NCBI GenBank assembly: GCA_049608225.1
Contig: JBMYXI010000008.1
Location: 1 to 64,000, forward strand
Length of the DNA: 64,000 nucleotides
DNA from: Parashewanella sp049608225
GTDB lineage: Bacteria > Pseudomonadota > Gammaproteobacteria > Enterobacterales > Shewanellaceae
Direction: 5' to 3'
The notes under the pieces are model-generated. The model searched no databases, was not told the origin of the DNA, and saw only the letters and a program-made list of their open reading frames with translations. A program made the translations under genes and the position numbers. Below are positions 51,801 to 60,844 of the stretch, one piece after another; the first letter of the stretch is position 1, and every line of letters starts with the position of its first letter.

Positions 51801-52655
51801 AACACCTGATGCATCGTACTCCTCACCCTTGTAAGTTGCCTTTACTTTATTACCAACAGCTGAGCCTGCTACGTGAGTACCATGACCGCCATAACCAAGC
51901 GGGCTCAAATATTCATCTTTACAAACAGGGCCTGTTGGCTGTGACCAGCGAGCTACAATAAGCTTATTGTTACAGAATGTGGCATCAGTTGTACGACAAT
52001 AATCATCAGTTGGTAATGCGAAGTCTGGTGTTGCAAAGCCTTCACCTGAAAACATTGGATTCTCTGGGCGTATGCCTGAGTCAATGATGGCAACTTTAAC
52101 ACCCTTACCCGCATTTTCCATGCCGCTTACTTTATCCCAAAAAGCTGGAGCATTAATAACATCTAGCGATGCGTCCATGCTCTGGTGATACATTTCTTCA
52201 GGGTATACAGCTTTTACATTTGGCATATTCATTAACTTTTCTACCGTTAATGAGTCACCACTTACAGTCACACCATTGAAAAGAGTTGTGAAAGATAGCT
52301 CTACTTTACTATCCGACATTGATTGAGACAGTTCAGAACTAAAGGCTTCCCTTTCATTATGCAATTGACTTTCATAACTTTGCAGTTTTGCAGATTGAAG
52401 GTTTAATTTCTTATCTGACGTACCACTAGCATTAGTATTTATATTGTTTTTGTTAGCATGAGTTACAATAGAGTCAGATTTAAACTCGACAATAAAGCGC
52501 TTAGTGTTTGTCTCGCCGTTATCGAAAGCAGACTTGTTGTATTGGTGAATACGTGAAATTTCTGGATTACCATAGAGTAATTCCATTTCAGTATTTGCAT
52601 ACGAGGCAGATGTAAGTAGCGCTGCCGAAATCGCTATGGCTAGCTTGGATTTCAT
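48807..52655 (-). CDS. Secreted subtilisin-like protease with PA and GlyGly-CTERM domains
   Basis: This is a 1282-residue S8 peptidase. After a signal peptide (about 1-20) comes an I9-type propeptide (about 50-155). The catalytic domain has Asp192 (AIIDSGIRPENP), His258 (GHGTHVAG) and Ser582 (GTSMASPHVAG). A protease-associated (PA) domain is inserted at about 420-530. Then follow beta-sandwich regions, a nidogen-like part, cadherin/PKD-like repeats and a C-terminal GlyGly-CTERM tail (GSLGWLALLLLPVAALRRKRS, in part), which directs sorting through rhombosortase and type II secretion. The start at 52655 has AGGGA 8 bases before it; a GTG at 52685 is not supported. It is paralogous to the next gene. 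Confidence 0.93.
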   Translation of the reverse strand: MKSKLAIAISAALLTSASYANTEMELLYGNPEISRIHQYNKSAFDNGETNTKRFIVEFKSDSIVTHANKNNINTNASGTSDKKLNLQSAKLQSYESQLHNEREAFSSELSQSMSDSKVELSFTTLFNGVTVSGDSLTVEKLMNMPNVKAVYPEEMYHQSMDASLDVINAPAFWDKVSGMENAGKGVKVAIIDSGIRPENPMFSGEGFATPDFALPTDDYCRTTDATFCNNKLIVARWSQPTGPVCKDEYLSPLGYGGHGTHVAGSAVGNKVKATYKGEEYDASGVAPAAYLMVYKALYSGANCSGGSGSNIMLMEALEHAVKDGADVINNSWGGGAGADPATSPYTQMFEAAEKAGIVVVSAAGNDGNGASTIGCPACIESGIAVANSTTGRYFTNSFEVNSKDYLAIEGSNGKLKEDVLAPIVASVKINEKNVEGCEPFPADSFKDSIALISRGSCAFSAKATNAKNAGAKGLVVYNNKSGAPFIMALDAAEIPTAMITKSSGEELIKLLGTEPVNGTMNSKVKRVVEQSLIDTINSSSSRGPNGNPNFLKPDLAAPGTNILSAYSPDDGGQPFNVISGTSMASPHVAGAAALMKQMHKDWSAIDIKTALTSSSKHDGIKDDDAETPASPFAMGAGRLDLEAAAKAVLTFDKPSFASDVCVGQCTFTRTVHNKTDKDTSWNVSAQLSGGAITVSPENLAIKANSSAKITVTIDSTFAEYESWMMGRVTLKNDDGLQQAHLPIAVRAKESSDSSLISIAATDSDITSNDKFGIKGTVTNTEFRNTVTVTSVAPEGTSIESKDDVNITVSNGVQNGSEINVEQNRVTWVGRLALPTMSFSNTSGFASIFANGASAFTCGEQCDEVAYDLDVPGNFTFKYNGKTYDKLTVSDNGIIVAGGGSVAGSYRNREFPNSILPNNVIAPFWSDFDLDGSSASDTGSGRFGMGLYRLTDDTLWLAIEWNDVQRWGRPNDPKYTFATWIRLGDTEEIRFNYLDVPSMPSRVTIGAENVSGSLGVTRYHNGEGTPVTSNSAIALRTTQAGKVEIDYSVKLEDFNIATSDSVTTDEEKMIAIDVLANDKMVQKVARISMSGDGKQAKAQRLIDIKPNGDLTDLKIVDEPKNGRLVLKEGQFEYTPNDNFFGTDSFTYTVADASKLTSKPAMVKVAVQNINDAPVVAPEGTTATEQNSATLKSNATDVDNDKLTYKWTQKSGEALTFNATSKDISVTANKAGTYTFEVVANDGKVESNKGTATLTVEPQPKKSGSLGWLALLLLPVAALRRKRS

Positions 52656-52927
52656 AACTTTATCCCTAATGTTTTTAAACTTCACTTTTTGAGTTTTGGC
52701 TTATTTTATTATTTAGACGCTTTGTTCTAGTCTACTCGAATAGCTTTTTAACACGAATACCATCTAAAGTTAACTAAAATTTAACTTTTGATTCATATCT
52801 TTTGAGAATAAAAAGTCTTCTTTTATAACTTATTAGGAGTGTGATTGTGGTATTAGCTTTCAGAATTGAGTCACTAACGTGATTCTTTACAGGTTTAGAT
52901 AGTTGTTTCTATCTGTATTGTATAAGG
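52656..52927. other. Intergenic region between the tandem proteases
   Basis: This 272-bp A+T-rich gap has no ORF and probably holds the promoter of the larger protease gene. AAAGTTAA and TTAACTTT (about 52766-52788) form an inverted repeat across a 6 to 7 base spacer, a possible regulator site. No strong terminator for the upstream gene is seen. Confidence 0.45.
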
Positions 52928-55753
52928 TTAACCTCGTTGTAGAGCAGCTTTACTTCGAAGTAATATTAATCCGATTAAATTCAATATTATCCAGCCAACG
53001 CTTCCACCACTTGAACTAGAAGGTTCATTAACCGTTAACTTCACGTCCGCTTCTTTACTATTCGCTTTTCCATCATTAGCGGTTACGCCAAAAGTATAAG
53101 TGCCAGCGACGCTTGGGGTAACTTGGATATGTTGAGCATTTTCATTGAAAGGTATTTGTACACCAGATTTCTGACGCCAGCTATAAGTTATAGGATCATT
53201 CTCGACATCAGTGGCAGTCGAAGTTAAGGTGATTGTGTTGCCTGTAGTGGCGGTTACATCTTGCGTTTGTATTTCTGGGGCATCATTTACTGGGTTAATA
53301 GTAAAGCTTATCTTGCGCTGCGTTATCGCCGTTTGCTCGCTGTCTGTTGCGGAAAAGGAAAGGCTATCTGCACCGAAATAATGTTGGTTAGGCTGGTAGC
53401 TCAGTATTGTATTATTAAGGTTAACAGTGCCATTTTGAATTGGAGTATCAATTGCAATATCAATCAGCTCTCCAGAGCTTTGTGTAATGATGTTTTTTTG
53501 CGCGTTAAGTGTGTTCTCGCCGGAAGTTACACTAAACTTAATCGCTTTTTGTTCGGTTACTGGAATAGCGTTTAAATTAACTACCGCGTTTTTATCTTCA
53601 TCCATTGTAACTTGATGTGTTTCGCCCAAAGAAATCATGGTGATTTTAGCTTTATAGCTTATGGTTACTTTGCCAGATGGTGTTTTATCTCCTTCAGCTG
53701 TGTTGAGCTTTCCTTTCCAAATAATTCGTTGATTCTCTTCATCAATGTGAAGGGATGATTGTTGTGCGTTCGATGTAGTGATATTGACTTTGTCTTTATT
53801 GGTGAGCTGAGTTCCTGCTGGCAAGGTTGCCGTTAAGGTGACTTCATCAGCGAGTTTGTTATTTATAAAGGTGTTAGTAATAGAGAGCTCTTCGCTGCTG
53901 GTGTAATTATCTTTTGAAGTGGAGATTGATAGGTCACCTGAGTCTTGCTCGGCATATACCACGATGGGGATATGCGCTTTGTTGTCATTATCTGAATTTA
54001 GGCGAGTTAGCAGTAACCGACCGAAGCGCCAAGCAGCGGTTTGAACTTGATTTGCATTTACTGTGATTAAAACTGTTTTTGAGCTACTTGCATTTAATTG
54101 AAGCGTTGTGGGTGAAGCTGCTATACCAAGTGAATTGCTTGTAGATGTGAGCTGCCAGTTTGTTGTTTGTTCTGATTTGTTGGTTACTTGCAAACTCAAT
54201 TGGCAAGAGCCAACACAGCTATTGGAAACCAATGAAACTTTGTCAAAAGTGAGTACCGCTTCAGACGCGGCTTTTAAATCAATGCGCCCAGCTCCGATAT
54301 CAAACGCTGTCGCAATGTCGTCATTATTGATGATGTCGTTGTACTGACTCGTAGAAGTTAATGCTGACTTTATTTCTTGTGGTGTCCAGCTTGGATGAAG
54401 TTGCTTTAGTAGCGCAGCGCCGCCAGCGACATGTGGTGATGACATACTGGTGCCAGTTAAAAAAGTGAAATCGCTTTCAGTGTCATTCTCCTCTGGAGAG
54501 AATGCCGATAAGATTTGGGTTCCCGGAGCAGCAATGTCAGGCTTTAAGAAACTAGAGTCACCATTTGGACCTCTAGAACTGCTGTTGCGGACAATGTCTG
54601 CTTTTGAAGTATTAGCAACCGTAATGCCTGATTCAACACAGCCTGGGCAAATGATGGTTTTGGCTGCATCCCCATTATTTCCGGCAGCGCTGACAACCAC
54701 GATGCCAGCGGCAACAGCGTTATCAATGGCTTGTTTGTAGAAGCTGGTATTTGGATCAGTTCCAGCTCCGCCACCCCATGAGTTATTAATAACATCGGCG
54801 CCATCATTAACTGCAGCTTCAAGAGCAGCTAACAGCATACTGGTTGAACCAACGCCGCCACTACAATTTTCATCAGAGTAGAGTGCTTTGTACATCATTA
54901 AGTATGCAGCAGGTGCAACCCCTGAAAGCTCGTAATCTTTTCCTCCACCAGAAACTTCTACAGGATTGCCAGCAGCAATACCTGATACATGGGAGCCATG
55001 ACCGAGATAGCCTAACGGACTCATGTGTTCATCTTCACAAACATTAAATGTCGGCTCAATCCAACGGGCAGCGATCAGTTTGTTATTACAGAATGATGCT
55101 GACGTGGTTCTGCAGTAATCATCAGTGGGCAAATTACTTGGTGTGGTAAAGTTGTCATCGGAAAACATGGGGTTTTCAGGGCGAATACCTGAATCAATCA
55201 CTGCGATTTTAATGCCTTTGCCCGCGTTGGCTACGGGGTTTAAAATGGAAAGTTTCTCCCATAGACTGGGCGCGTTAATTAGCGGAACGGATTCTTGCAG
55301 TGCGGTACGATATAAATAGTCAGGATAAACGGCTTTCACATTCGGCATCGACATTAGTTTGTTTATCGTTAACGCGTTACCGCTTATGGACACACCATTA
55401 AACAGTAGTTGATATTGATGAACTATCTGTGCTTGCGGCATTTGCAACATCATAGCTTGAGCGAAAGCTTGTTTTTCTTGTTGTAATTTTTGTTTGTGAT
55501 CGAAAACTTTTGATCTTGATAACGATGAGGATGTTAGTGAACGGTTTGTTTGAAATGGCAGCATAGCTTCAGAGGCAAGTTCAACAATATAATAGTTGTT
55601 GATTACAGTGTGAGCATTTTTGTTTGAAGCTTGCTGAGCAGGTAATTGTTCTTCGGCTTGAATAAACTCTGCTGCTGTTTGTGGTAGTTCAACAGCATAA
55701 ATTGAGCTGGGGATTAATGCTGCAGATACCGCGAGCGCTAAAGCCGTTTTCAT
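52928..55753 (-). CDS. Secreted subtilisin-like protease with GlyGly-CTERM, no PA domain
   Basis: This 941-residue S8 peptidase has a signal peptide (about 1-20, ending PSSIYA), an I9-type propeptide and a catalytic domain with Asp187, His252 and Ser436 in standard motifs (VIDSGIRPENP, GHGSHVSG, GTSMSSPHVAG). The 184 residues between His and Ser compare with 324 in the paralogue, because the PA insertion is absent. C-terminal Ig/PKD-like repeats and a Ser/Gly-rich GSVGWI tail resemble GlyGly-CTERM. AAGGAAG precedes the ATG. It lies upstream of the larger paralogue on the same strand with 272 bp between them, so each may have its own promoter. Confidence 0.93.
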   Translation of the reverse strand: MKTALALAVSAALIPSSIYAVELPQTAAEFIQAEEQLPAQQASNKNAHTVINNYYIVELASEAMLPFQTNRSLTSSSLSRSKVFDHKQKLQQEKQAFAQAMMLQMPQAQIVHQYQLLFNGVSISGNALTINKLMSMPNVKAVYPDYLYRTALQESVPLINAPSLWEKLSILNPVANAGKGIKIAVIDSGIRPENPMFSDDNFTTPSNLPTDDYCRTTSASFCNNKLIAARWIEPTFNVCEDEHMSPLGYLGHGSHVSGIAAGNPVEVSGGGKDYELSGVAPAAYLMMYKALYSDENCSGGVGSTSMLLAALEAAVNDGADVINNSWGGGAGTDPNTSFYKQAIDNAVAAGIVVVSAAGNNGDAAKTIICPGCVESGITVANTSKADIVRNSSSRGPNGDSSFLKPDIAAPGTQILSAFSPEENDTESDFTFLTGTSMSSPHVAGGAALLKQLHPSWTPQEIKSALTSTSQYNDIINNDDIATAFDIGAGRIDLKAASEAVLTFDKVSLVSNSCVGSCQLSLQVTNKSEQTTNWQLTSTSNSLGIAASPTTLQLNASSSKTVLITVNANQVQTAAWRFGRLLLTRLNSDNDNKAHIPIVVYAEQDSGDLSISTSKDNYTSSEELSITNTFINNKLADEVTLTATLPAGTQLTNKDKVNITTSNAQQSSLHIDEENQRIIWKGKLNTAEGDKTPSGKVTISYKAKITMISLGETHQVTMDEDKNAVVNLNAIPVTEQKAIKFSVTSGENTLNAQKNIITQSSGELIDIAIDTPIQNGTVNLNNTILSYQPNQHYFGADSLSFSATDSEQTAITQRKISFTINPVNDAPEIQTQDVTATTGNTITLTSTATDVENDPITYSWRQKSGVQIPFNENAQHIQVTPSVAGTYTFGVTANDGKANSKEADVKLTVNEPSSSSGGSVGWIILNLIGLILLRSKAALQRG

Positions 55754-55819
55754 CTTGACACTTCCTTATATATTTTGCTCTAAAAGGAAGTGTAGTCAAG
55801 ATCCTATTCGGTTGAGAAT

Positions 55820-56497
55820 TTATTGCTCTGTTTTTGCTGTTGCAAAGGTGTTGGGTGCATTAAAAGTCATTTCAATTTGCGAATAAGGATGTTTAATCGT
55901 TAACGATTGTGCGTGCAGTAACAAGCGGCTACTTAAACGCTCTGCTAATGGATCGGCATAAAAGCCGTCACCTAAAATAGGATGTCCTTGTGACATCATA
56001 TGTACCCTGAGTTGATGGGAACGACCAGTAATAGGCGTCAATTTAACTAAGGTGGAACGCTTGCCAAAACTCACAATATCAACATGCGTCACGGATGGTT
56101 TGCCGAGCAGGTGATCGACCTTCTGTTTTGGACGGTTTGGCCAGTCACAGATCAACGGTAAATCGACAGTTTTGATTGCGGAACTCACAAAACCGGCAAC
56201 CCGCGCAAAGTAAACTTTATGTGTCTCTCTATCTCGAAACTGCCTTTTGAGCTCACTTTCGGCTTTTTTTCTGAGGGCTACCACCATCACACCTGACGTT
56301 GCCATATCTAAACGGTGGACAATTTGCGCATTGGGGTGAAGCAAGCGAACGCGACTGTAAATACTGTCGTGATTGGCAGGATCACGACCTGGAACAGAAA
56401 GCAGCCCTGATGGCTTGTTAACCACAATAATGTCTTTATCTTGATAAAGAATATCCAAAAAGGGAATTTTGGGTGGATTATAAACAAAATCAGGCAT
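55820..56497 (-). CDS. rluA: Pseudouridine synthase RluA (23S rRNA 746 / tRNA 32)
   Basis: This 225-residue enzyme is close to E. coli RluA (219). It converts U746 of 23S rRNA and U32 of some tRNAs to pseudouridine. VVNKPSGLLSVPGR, the catalytic motif HRLDMATSGVMVVAL (Asp), LICDWPNRPKQKV and ITGRSHQLRVHM align nearly unchanged. The start at 56497 (MPDFVYNPP) follows AAGGA; longer readings are unsupported. It is divergent from nqrA. Confidence 0.95.
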   Translation of the reverse strand: MPDFVYNPPKIPFLDILYQDKDIIVVNKPSGLLSVPGRDPANHDSIYSRVRLLHPNAQIVHRLDMATSGVMVVALRKKAESELKRQFRDRETHKVYFARVAGFVSSAIKTVDLPLICDWPNRPKQKVDHLLGKPSVTHVDIVSFGKRSTLVKLTPITGRSHQLRVHMMSQGHPILGDGFYADPLAERLSSRLLLHAQSLTIKHPYSQIEMTFNAPNTFATAKTEQ

Positions 56498-56880
56498 AAA
56501 AATCCTTGTAAATAAGGCAAAAAATGAGCGCGGCAACGATACCGACTGCTGCTGTGAAGTGCAAGTAAAGATGAAGATGAATCGCGGCTAAAATTATGAG
56601 AATTCCATCACTTTCCGATGATGTTTTTGTTTGTTTTACAATGCGTTTCTATTAAAAAATCAAGCTTAACTTCAGCTGAATTGCTATGAAAAAGCGAGCG
56701 AATTAACCCACAATTTTCGTGGCTATGAAGTGATATTTGGGGTAAAATGCGCGCGACCAACGTGATTGCGATCGCATTTCTGTGATAATTCCGCGACAAT
56801 TAACAGCTTGAAAGTTCATTGTTTTCAAGTTGTTAGCTGCGTGGCGCATTGTATTTCCTTCAAACTTAGTGCTTGTGGAT
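56498..56880. promoter_or_regulatory. Divergent region between rluA and the nqr operon
   Basis: This 383-bp gap has no ORF. It must hold the nqr promoter, perhaps near 56730-56760. In the leader, AACAGCTTGAAA (56802-56813) pairs with TTTCAAGTTGTT (56823-56834) at 11 of 12 positions, forming a hairpin that ends 46 bases before the nqrA start. No T-tract follows, so it is not a simple terminator. Confidence 0.5.
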
Positions 56881-58215
56881 ATGATTACAATTAAGAAAGG
56901 ATTGGATCTGCCCATTGTCGGCGGACCAGAACAAGTTATCCATAATGGCCCAGCCATTAAACAGGTAGCTACCTTAGGTGAAGAGTATATTGGCTTGCGT
57001 CCTACCATGAAAATCAAGGTGGGTGATAAAGTTAAAAAAGGTCAGGTAATTTTTGAAGATAAAAAAAATCCTGGCGTTAAATATACTGCATTTGCTAGTG
57101 GTACTGTTGCCGAAGTAAACCGGGGTGCTAAACGCGTCCTGCAATCTGTCGTTATCAATGTAGAAGGCGATGATGCCGTTGCATTTGATAAGTATGATGC
57201 AGCGCAGCTTAATAGCATCGATGCAGCAAAGATCCGTGAGAATCTGATTGAGTCAGGTTTATGGACAGCCTTGCGTACTCGCCCATTCAGTAAAGTTCCA
57301 GCCGTAGATTCGTCTGCCGCAGGCATCTTTGTGACTGCGATTGATACGCAACCGCTTGCCGCCGATCCTGCTGTTGTCATTAATGAACACAAAGAAGATT
57401 TTGCTAACGGGTTAACTCTGTTAGCGAAACTGACAGATGGTAAAGTGTATCTGTGTAAAGCCCAAGGTGCTGATATCCCAACAGCAAACGCATCTGTCGA
57501 AGAATTTGGCGGCGTTCATCCTGCAGGCTTAGTTGGTACTCATATTCATAACCTACTTCCTGCTTCTGCAAGTCGTACGGTTTGGCATATTGGTTATCAA
57601 GATGTAATAGCCATTGGTCAGCTATTTACAAGCGGCGAACTTAACGTAAATCGCGTTGTTGCTGTGGGTGGTCCAAAAGCCTTAAAACCAAGACTACTTC
57701 GTACTGTGTGTGGTGCGAATGTCGTTGAACTAATGGCTAAAGAAACCCAAGAAGGAAATACACGTGTGATTTCTGGTTCGATCTTAAATGGTCGTACTGC
57801 GACAGGGCCACATGCCTACCTTGGTCGTTATCACAATCAAATCAGTGTGCTTGAAGAAGGCACTGAAAAAGAGTTTATTGGTTGGGCAATGCCTGGTGCG
57901 AACAAGTTCTCAGCTACTCGCGCATTCTTAAGCCACTTGTCTCCATCTAAGCTATTTAACATCACAACCAGCACAGGCGGTTCTGATCGTTCTATGGTGC
58001 CAATTGGTGCTTACGAGCGTGTAATGCCGTTAGACATTCTTCCTACTATGCTGCTACGTGACCTGCTTTCAGGCGACGTTGATGGCGCACAATCATTAGG
58101 TGCGTTAGAGCTGGATGAAGAAGATTTAGCATTGTGTACTTTCGTATGTCCAGGCAAGTATGACTATGGTTCATATCTTCGCGACTGTTTAGATACGATC
58201 GAGAGGGAAGGCTAA
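56881..58215 (+). CDS. nqrA: Na+-translocating NADH:quinone reductase subunit A
   Basis: This 444-residue peripheral subunit belongs to the sodium-pumping NADH:ubiquinone oxidoreductase. The start at 56881 (MITIKKGLDLPI) is the conserved N-terminus; an in-frame extension upstream is not. FEDKKNPGVKYTAFASG, VNRGAKRVLQSVVI and the C-terminal FVCPGKYDYGSYLRDCLD, in parts, match the family. There is no strong ribosome site, only GTGGA. It is the first gene of the operon and its last base is the first of nqrB (TAATG). Confidence 0.97.
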   Translation: MITIKKGLDLPIVGGPEQVIHNGPAIKQVATLGEEYIGLRPTMKIKVGDKVKKGQVIFEDKKNPGVKYTAFASGTVAEVNRGAKRVLQSVVINVEGDDAVAFDKYDAAQLNSIDAAKIRENLIESGLWTALRTRPFSKVPAVDSSAAGIFVTAIDTQPLAADPAVVINEHKEDFANGLTLLAKLTDGKVYLCKAQGADIPTANASVEEFGGVHPAGLVGTHIHNLLPASASRTVWHIGYQDVIAIGQLFTSGELNVNRVVAVGGPKALKPRLLRTVCGANVVELMAKETQEGNTRVISGSILNGRTATGPHAYLGRYHNQISVLEEGTEKEFIGWAMPGANKFSATRAFLSHLSPSKLFNITTSTGGSDRSMVPIGAYERVMPLDILPTMLLRDLLSGDVDGAQSLGALELDEEDLALCTFVCPGKYDYGSYLRDCLDTIEREG

Positions 58216-59414
58216 TGAGCTTGAAGAATTTTTTCGAACGTATCGAGCCTGATTTTGAAAAAGGCGGAAAATACGAAAAGTGGTATGCCCTATTTGAAGC
58301 GGTATACACGGTATTTTATACCCCAGGTAAGGTGAACCGTGGACGTACTCACGTTCGTGATAACATCGACCTAAAACGTATCATGATCACCGTTTGGGCG
58401 TGTACCTTCCCTGCCATGTTCATGGGTATGTACAACGTTGGTCTACAAGCGCAAGATGCATTGATTGCGGGTTTTGCTACGCCAGACGTATGGCAAGTAG
58501 ACTTATTCGGCATGTTTGGTACTGAGCTAACGAAAGATGCTGGCTGGACTACCCTCATGTGGTATGGTGCCTGTTTCTTCCTCCCTATTTATGCCGTGAC
58601 CTTTGTGGTTGGTGGTTTCTGGGAAGTACTATTTGCATCAGTTCGCGGTCACGAAGTTAACGAAGGTTTCTTTGTTACCTCGGTGCTTTTCGCATTAACA
58701 CTGCCTGCAACCATTCCGTTATGGATGGTAGCGCTAGGTATTACCTTCGGTGTAGTAGTTGCGAAAGAAATCTTTGGTGGCACAGGTCGTAACTTCCTTA
58801 ACCCTGCATTAGCGGGTCGTGCTTTCCTATTCTTTGCTTACCCGCTAAACATGTCAGGCGACACCACTTGGGTTGTGGCTGACGGTTTCTCTGGTGCAAC
58901 AGCGCTAAGCCAAGCGGCTGCTGGTCACTTAAGCTATGCGTTTGACCAAAGCTGGTGGGATGCGTTCTTAGGTTTCATTCCTGGTTCTATGGGTGAAGTA
59001 TCGACGATTGCTATCTTGCTTGGTGGTTTAGTGATCATCTACGCACGTATTGCATCATGGAGAATCGTATCAGGTGTGATGCTAGGTATGATTGCCGTAT
59101 CAACGCTGTTGAATGTAATCGGTAGTGATACTAACCCAATGTTTGCGATGCCTTGGTACTGGCACCTTGTATTAGGTGGTTTTGCCTTCGGTATGATGTT
59201 TATGGCAACTGACCCTGTATCAGCATCATTTACTAACAAAGGTAAATGGGCATACGGTATGTTGATCGGTGCAATGGTGGTGTTTGTTCGTGTGATCAAT
59301 CCAGCATTCCCTGAAGGTATGATGTTGGCGATTCTGTTTGCTAACTTGTTTGCGCCTTTATTCGATCACTTCGTAGTACAAGGTAACATTAAGCGGAGGA
59401 TCGCTCGTGGCTAA
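58215..59414 (+). CDS. nqrB: Na+-NQR subunit B
   Basis: This 399-residue membrane subunit has about ten spans and is part of the sodium path. Thr229 in DGFSGATALS is the residue expected to carry covalent FMN, attached by ApbE, whose gene follows this operon. GTGRNFLNPALAGRAFLFFAYP, in parts, is family-typical. nqrC overlaps by 8 bases. Confidence 0.97.
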   Translation: MSLKNFFERIEPDFEKGGKYEKWYALFEAVYTVFYTPGKVNRGRTHVRDNIDLKRIMITVWACTFPAMFMGMYNVGLQAQDALIAGFATPDVWQVDLFGMFGTELTKDAGWTTLMWYGACFFLPIYAVTFVVGGFWEVLFASVRGHEVNEGFFVTSVLFALTLPATIPLWMVALGITFGVVVAKEIFGGTGRNFLNPALAGRAFLFFAYPLNMSGDTTWVVADGFSGATALSQAAAGHLSYAFDQSWWDAFLGFIPGSMGEVSTIAILLGGLVIIYARIASWRIVSGVMLGMIAVSTLLNVIGSDTNPMFAMPWYWHLVLGGFAFGMMFMATDPVSASFTNKGKWAYGMLIGAMVVFVRVINPAFPEGMMLAILFANLFAPLFDHFVVQGNIKRRIARG

Positions 59415-60207
59415 CGCAAATAAAGATTCATTCAGCAGAACCCTGCTCGTTGTAGTTGGTCTATGTTTGGTGTGTTCTATTTTGGTATCAGCTGCAGCAG
59501 TAATGCTTAAGCCAATCCAAGATGACAACAAGAGCTTTGATCAGCAAAAATACATTTTAGAAGCGGCAAACCTACTTGATACGCGTAATCTGACCATGAC
59601 TAAAGCTGAAGTTAAAAAGCTTTACGACGAGCGTATTACAGCAAAAGTAGTAAACCTAAAAACAGGTGACTTTGTTAATGGTATCGACGGTAATACGTTC
59701 GATATGGACAAAGCGGCTCGCGACCCTAAAAACTCTTTCGTTCCTAAGCACGACGTTGCATCCGTTAAGCGTGTAGCAAACGATGCAGTTGTTTACTTGG
59801 TTCGCAGTGAACAAGGCAAACTAGAGACCATCATTTTACCGGTTAAAGGTTATGGTCTTTGGTCAACAATGTACGCATTCCTTGCGGTTAAGCCTGACAT
59901 GAATACCATTGAGAACTTGGTTTACTACAAGTTCTCAGGCAGTGGTGAAACTCCAGGTCTTGGTGGTGAAGTACAAAATCCTAAGTGGATTGCTAAGTGG
60001 AATGGCAAGAAGTTATACGATGATAAAGGCAACTTAGCGATTAAAGTCACTAAGAACCCTGCAGAAGCGATGACGGTACATGGTGTTGATGCACTTTCTG
60101 GTGCAACGCTAACCAGTAATGGTGTACAGCACTCACTAACGTTCTGGTTAGGTAACGAAGGCTTTGCTCGTTTCATCGAGAAAGTTCGTAAAGGAGGGCT
60201 AAGCTAA
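59407..60207 (+). CDS. nqrC: Na+-NQR subunit C
   Basis: This is a 266-residue subunit with one N-terminal span (about 13-33) and a periplasmic FMN domain. Thr234 in SGATLTSNG is the flavinylation site. It starts at GTG (59407) behind AGCGGAGGA, inside the nqrB end. GLWSTMYAFLAVKPD and GETPGLGGEV are conserved. Its stop overlaps the nqrD start. Confidence 0.97.
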   Translation: MANANKDSFSRTLLVVVGLCLVCSILVSAAAVMLKPIQDDNKSFDQQKYILEAANLLDTRNLTMTKAEVKKLYDERITAKVVNLKTGDFVNGIDGNTFDMDKAARDPKNSFVPKHDVASVKRVANDAVVYLVRSEQGKLETIILPVKGYGLWSTMYAFLAVKPDMNTIENLVYYKFSGSGETPGLGGEVQNPKWIAKWNGKKLYDDKGNLAIKVTKNPAEAMTVHGVDALSGATLTSNGVQHSLTFWLGNEGFARFIEKVRKGGLS

Positions 60208-60839
60208 TGGCTAACGCTAAAGAGCTAAAATCAGTTTTAACTGGTCCTATTATCAGTAACAACCCGATTGCTCTGCAAATCTTGGGTGTATGTAGTGCGC
60301 TTGCGGTAACCAGTAAAATGGAAACAGCCTTGGTGATGACCTTGGCATTGACCGCAGTAACGGCATTCTCGAACCTGTTTATTTCAATGATCCGTGAACA
60401 GATCCCGAGCAGTGTTCGTATCATCGTACAAATGACCATTATTGCATCATTGGTAATCGTGGTAGACCAAGTACTACAAGCATTCGCTTATGACGTAGCT
60501 AAGCAGCTTTCGGTATTCGTTGGTCTGATCATTACCAACTGTATCGTAATGGGTCGTGCAGAAGCCTATGCGATGAAGACTCCACCAATGATGAGCTTCA
60601 TGGATGGTATCGGTAACGGTTTAGGTTACGGTGCAATTCTGCTTGCGGTTGGTTTTGTTCGTGAATTGTTCGGTAACGGTAGCTTATTCGGTATCGAAAT
60701 CATGAAAAAGATTTCGGAAGGCGGTTGGTATCAGCCAAACGGTCTGTTACTGCTTCCACCAAGTGCGTTCTTCTTGATTGGTATTCTGATCTGGATCATC
60801 CGTACTTACAAGCCTGATCAAGTTGAAGCGAAAGGGTAA
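60207..60839 (+). CDS. nqrD: Na+-NQR subunit D
   Basis: This 210-residue membrane subunit has about six spans and is homologous to NqrE and to RnfE. VLTGPIISNNPIALQILGVCSALAV, in parts, and NCIVMGRAEAYAMK contain the conserved Cys residues that bind a shared iron centre between NqrD and NqrE. Position and length match Vibrio NqrD. Confidence 0.97.
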   Translation: MANAKELKSVLTGPIISNNPIALQILGVCSALAVTSKMETALVMTLALTAVTAFSNLFISMIREQIPSSVRIIVQMTIIASLVIVVDQVLQAFAYDVAKQLSVFVGLIITNCIVMGRAEAYAMKTPPMMSFMDGIGNGLGYGAILLAVGFVRELFGNGSLFGIEIMKKISEGGWYQPNGLLLLPPSAFFLIGILIWIIRTYKPDQVEAKG

Positions 60840-60844
60840 GAACG

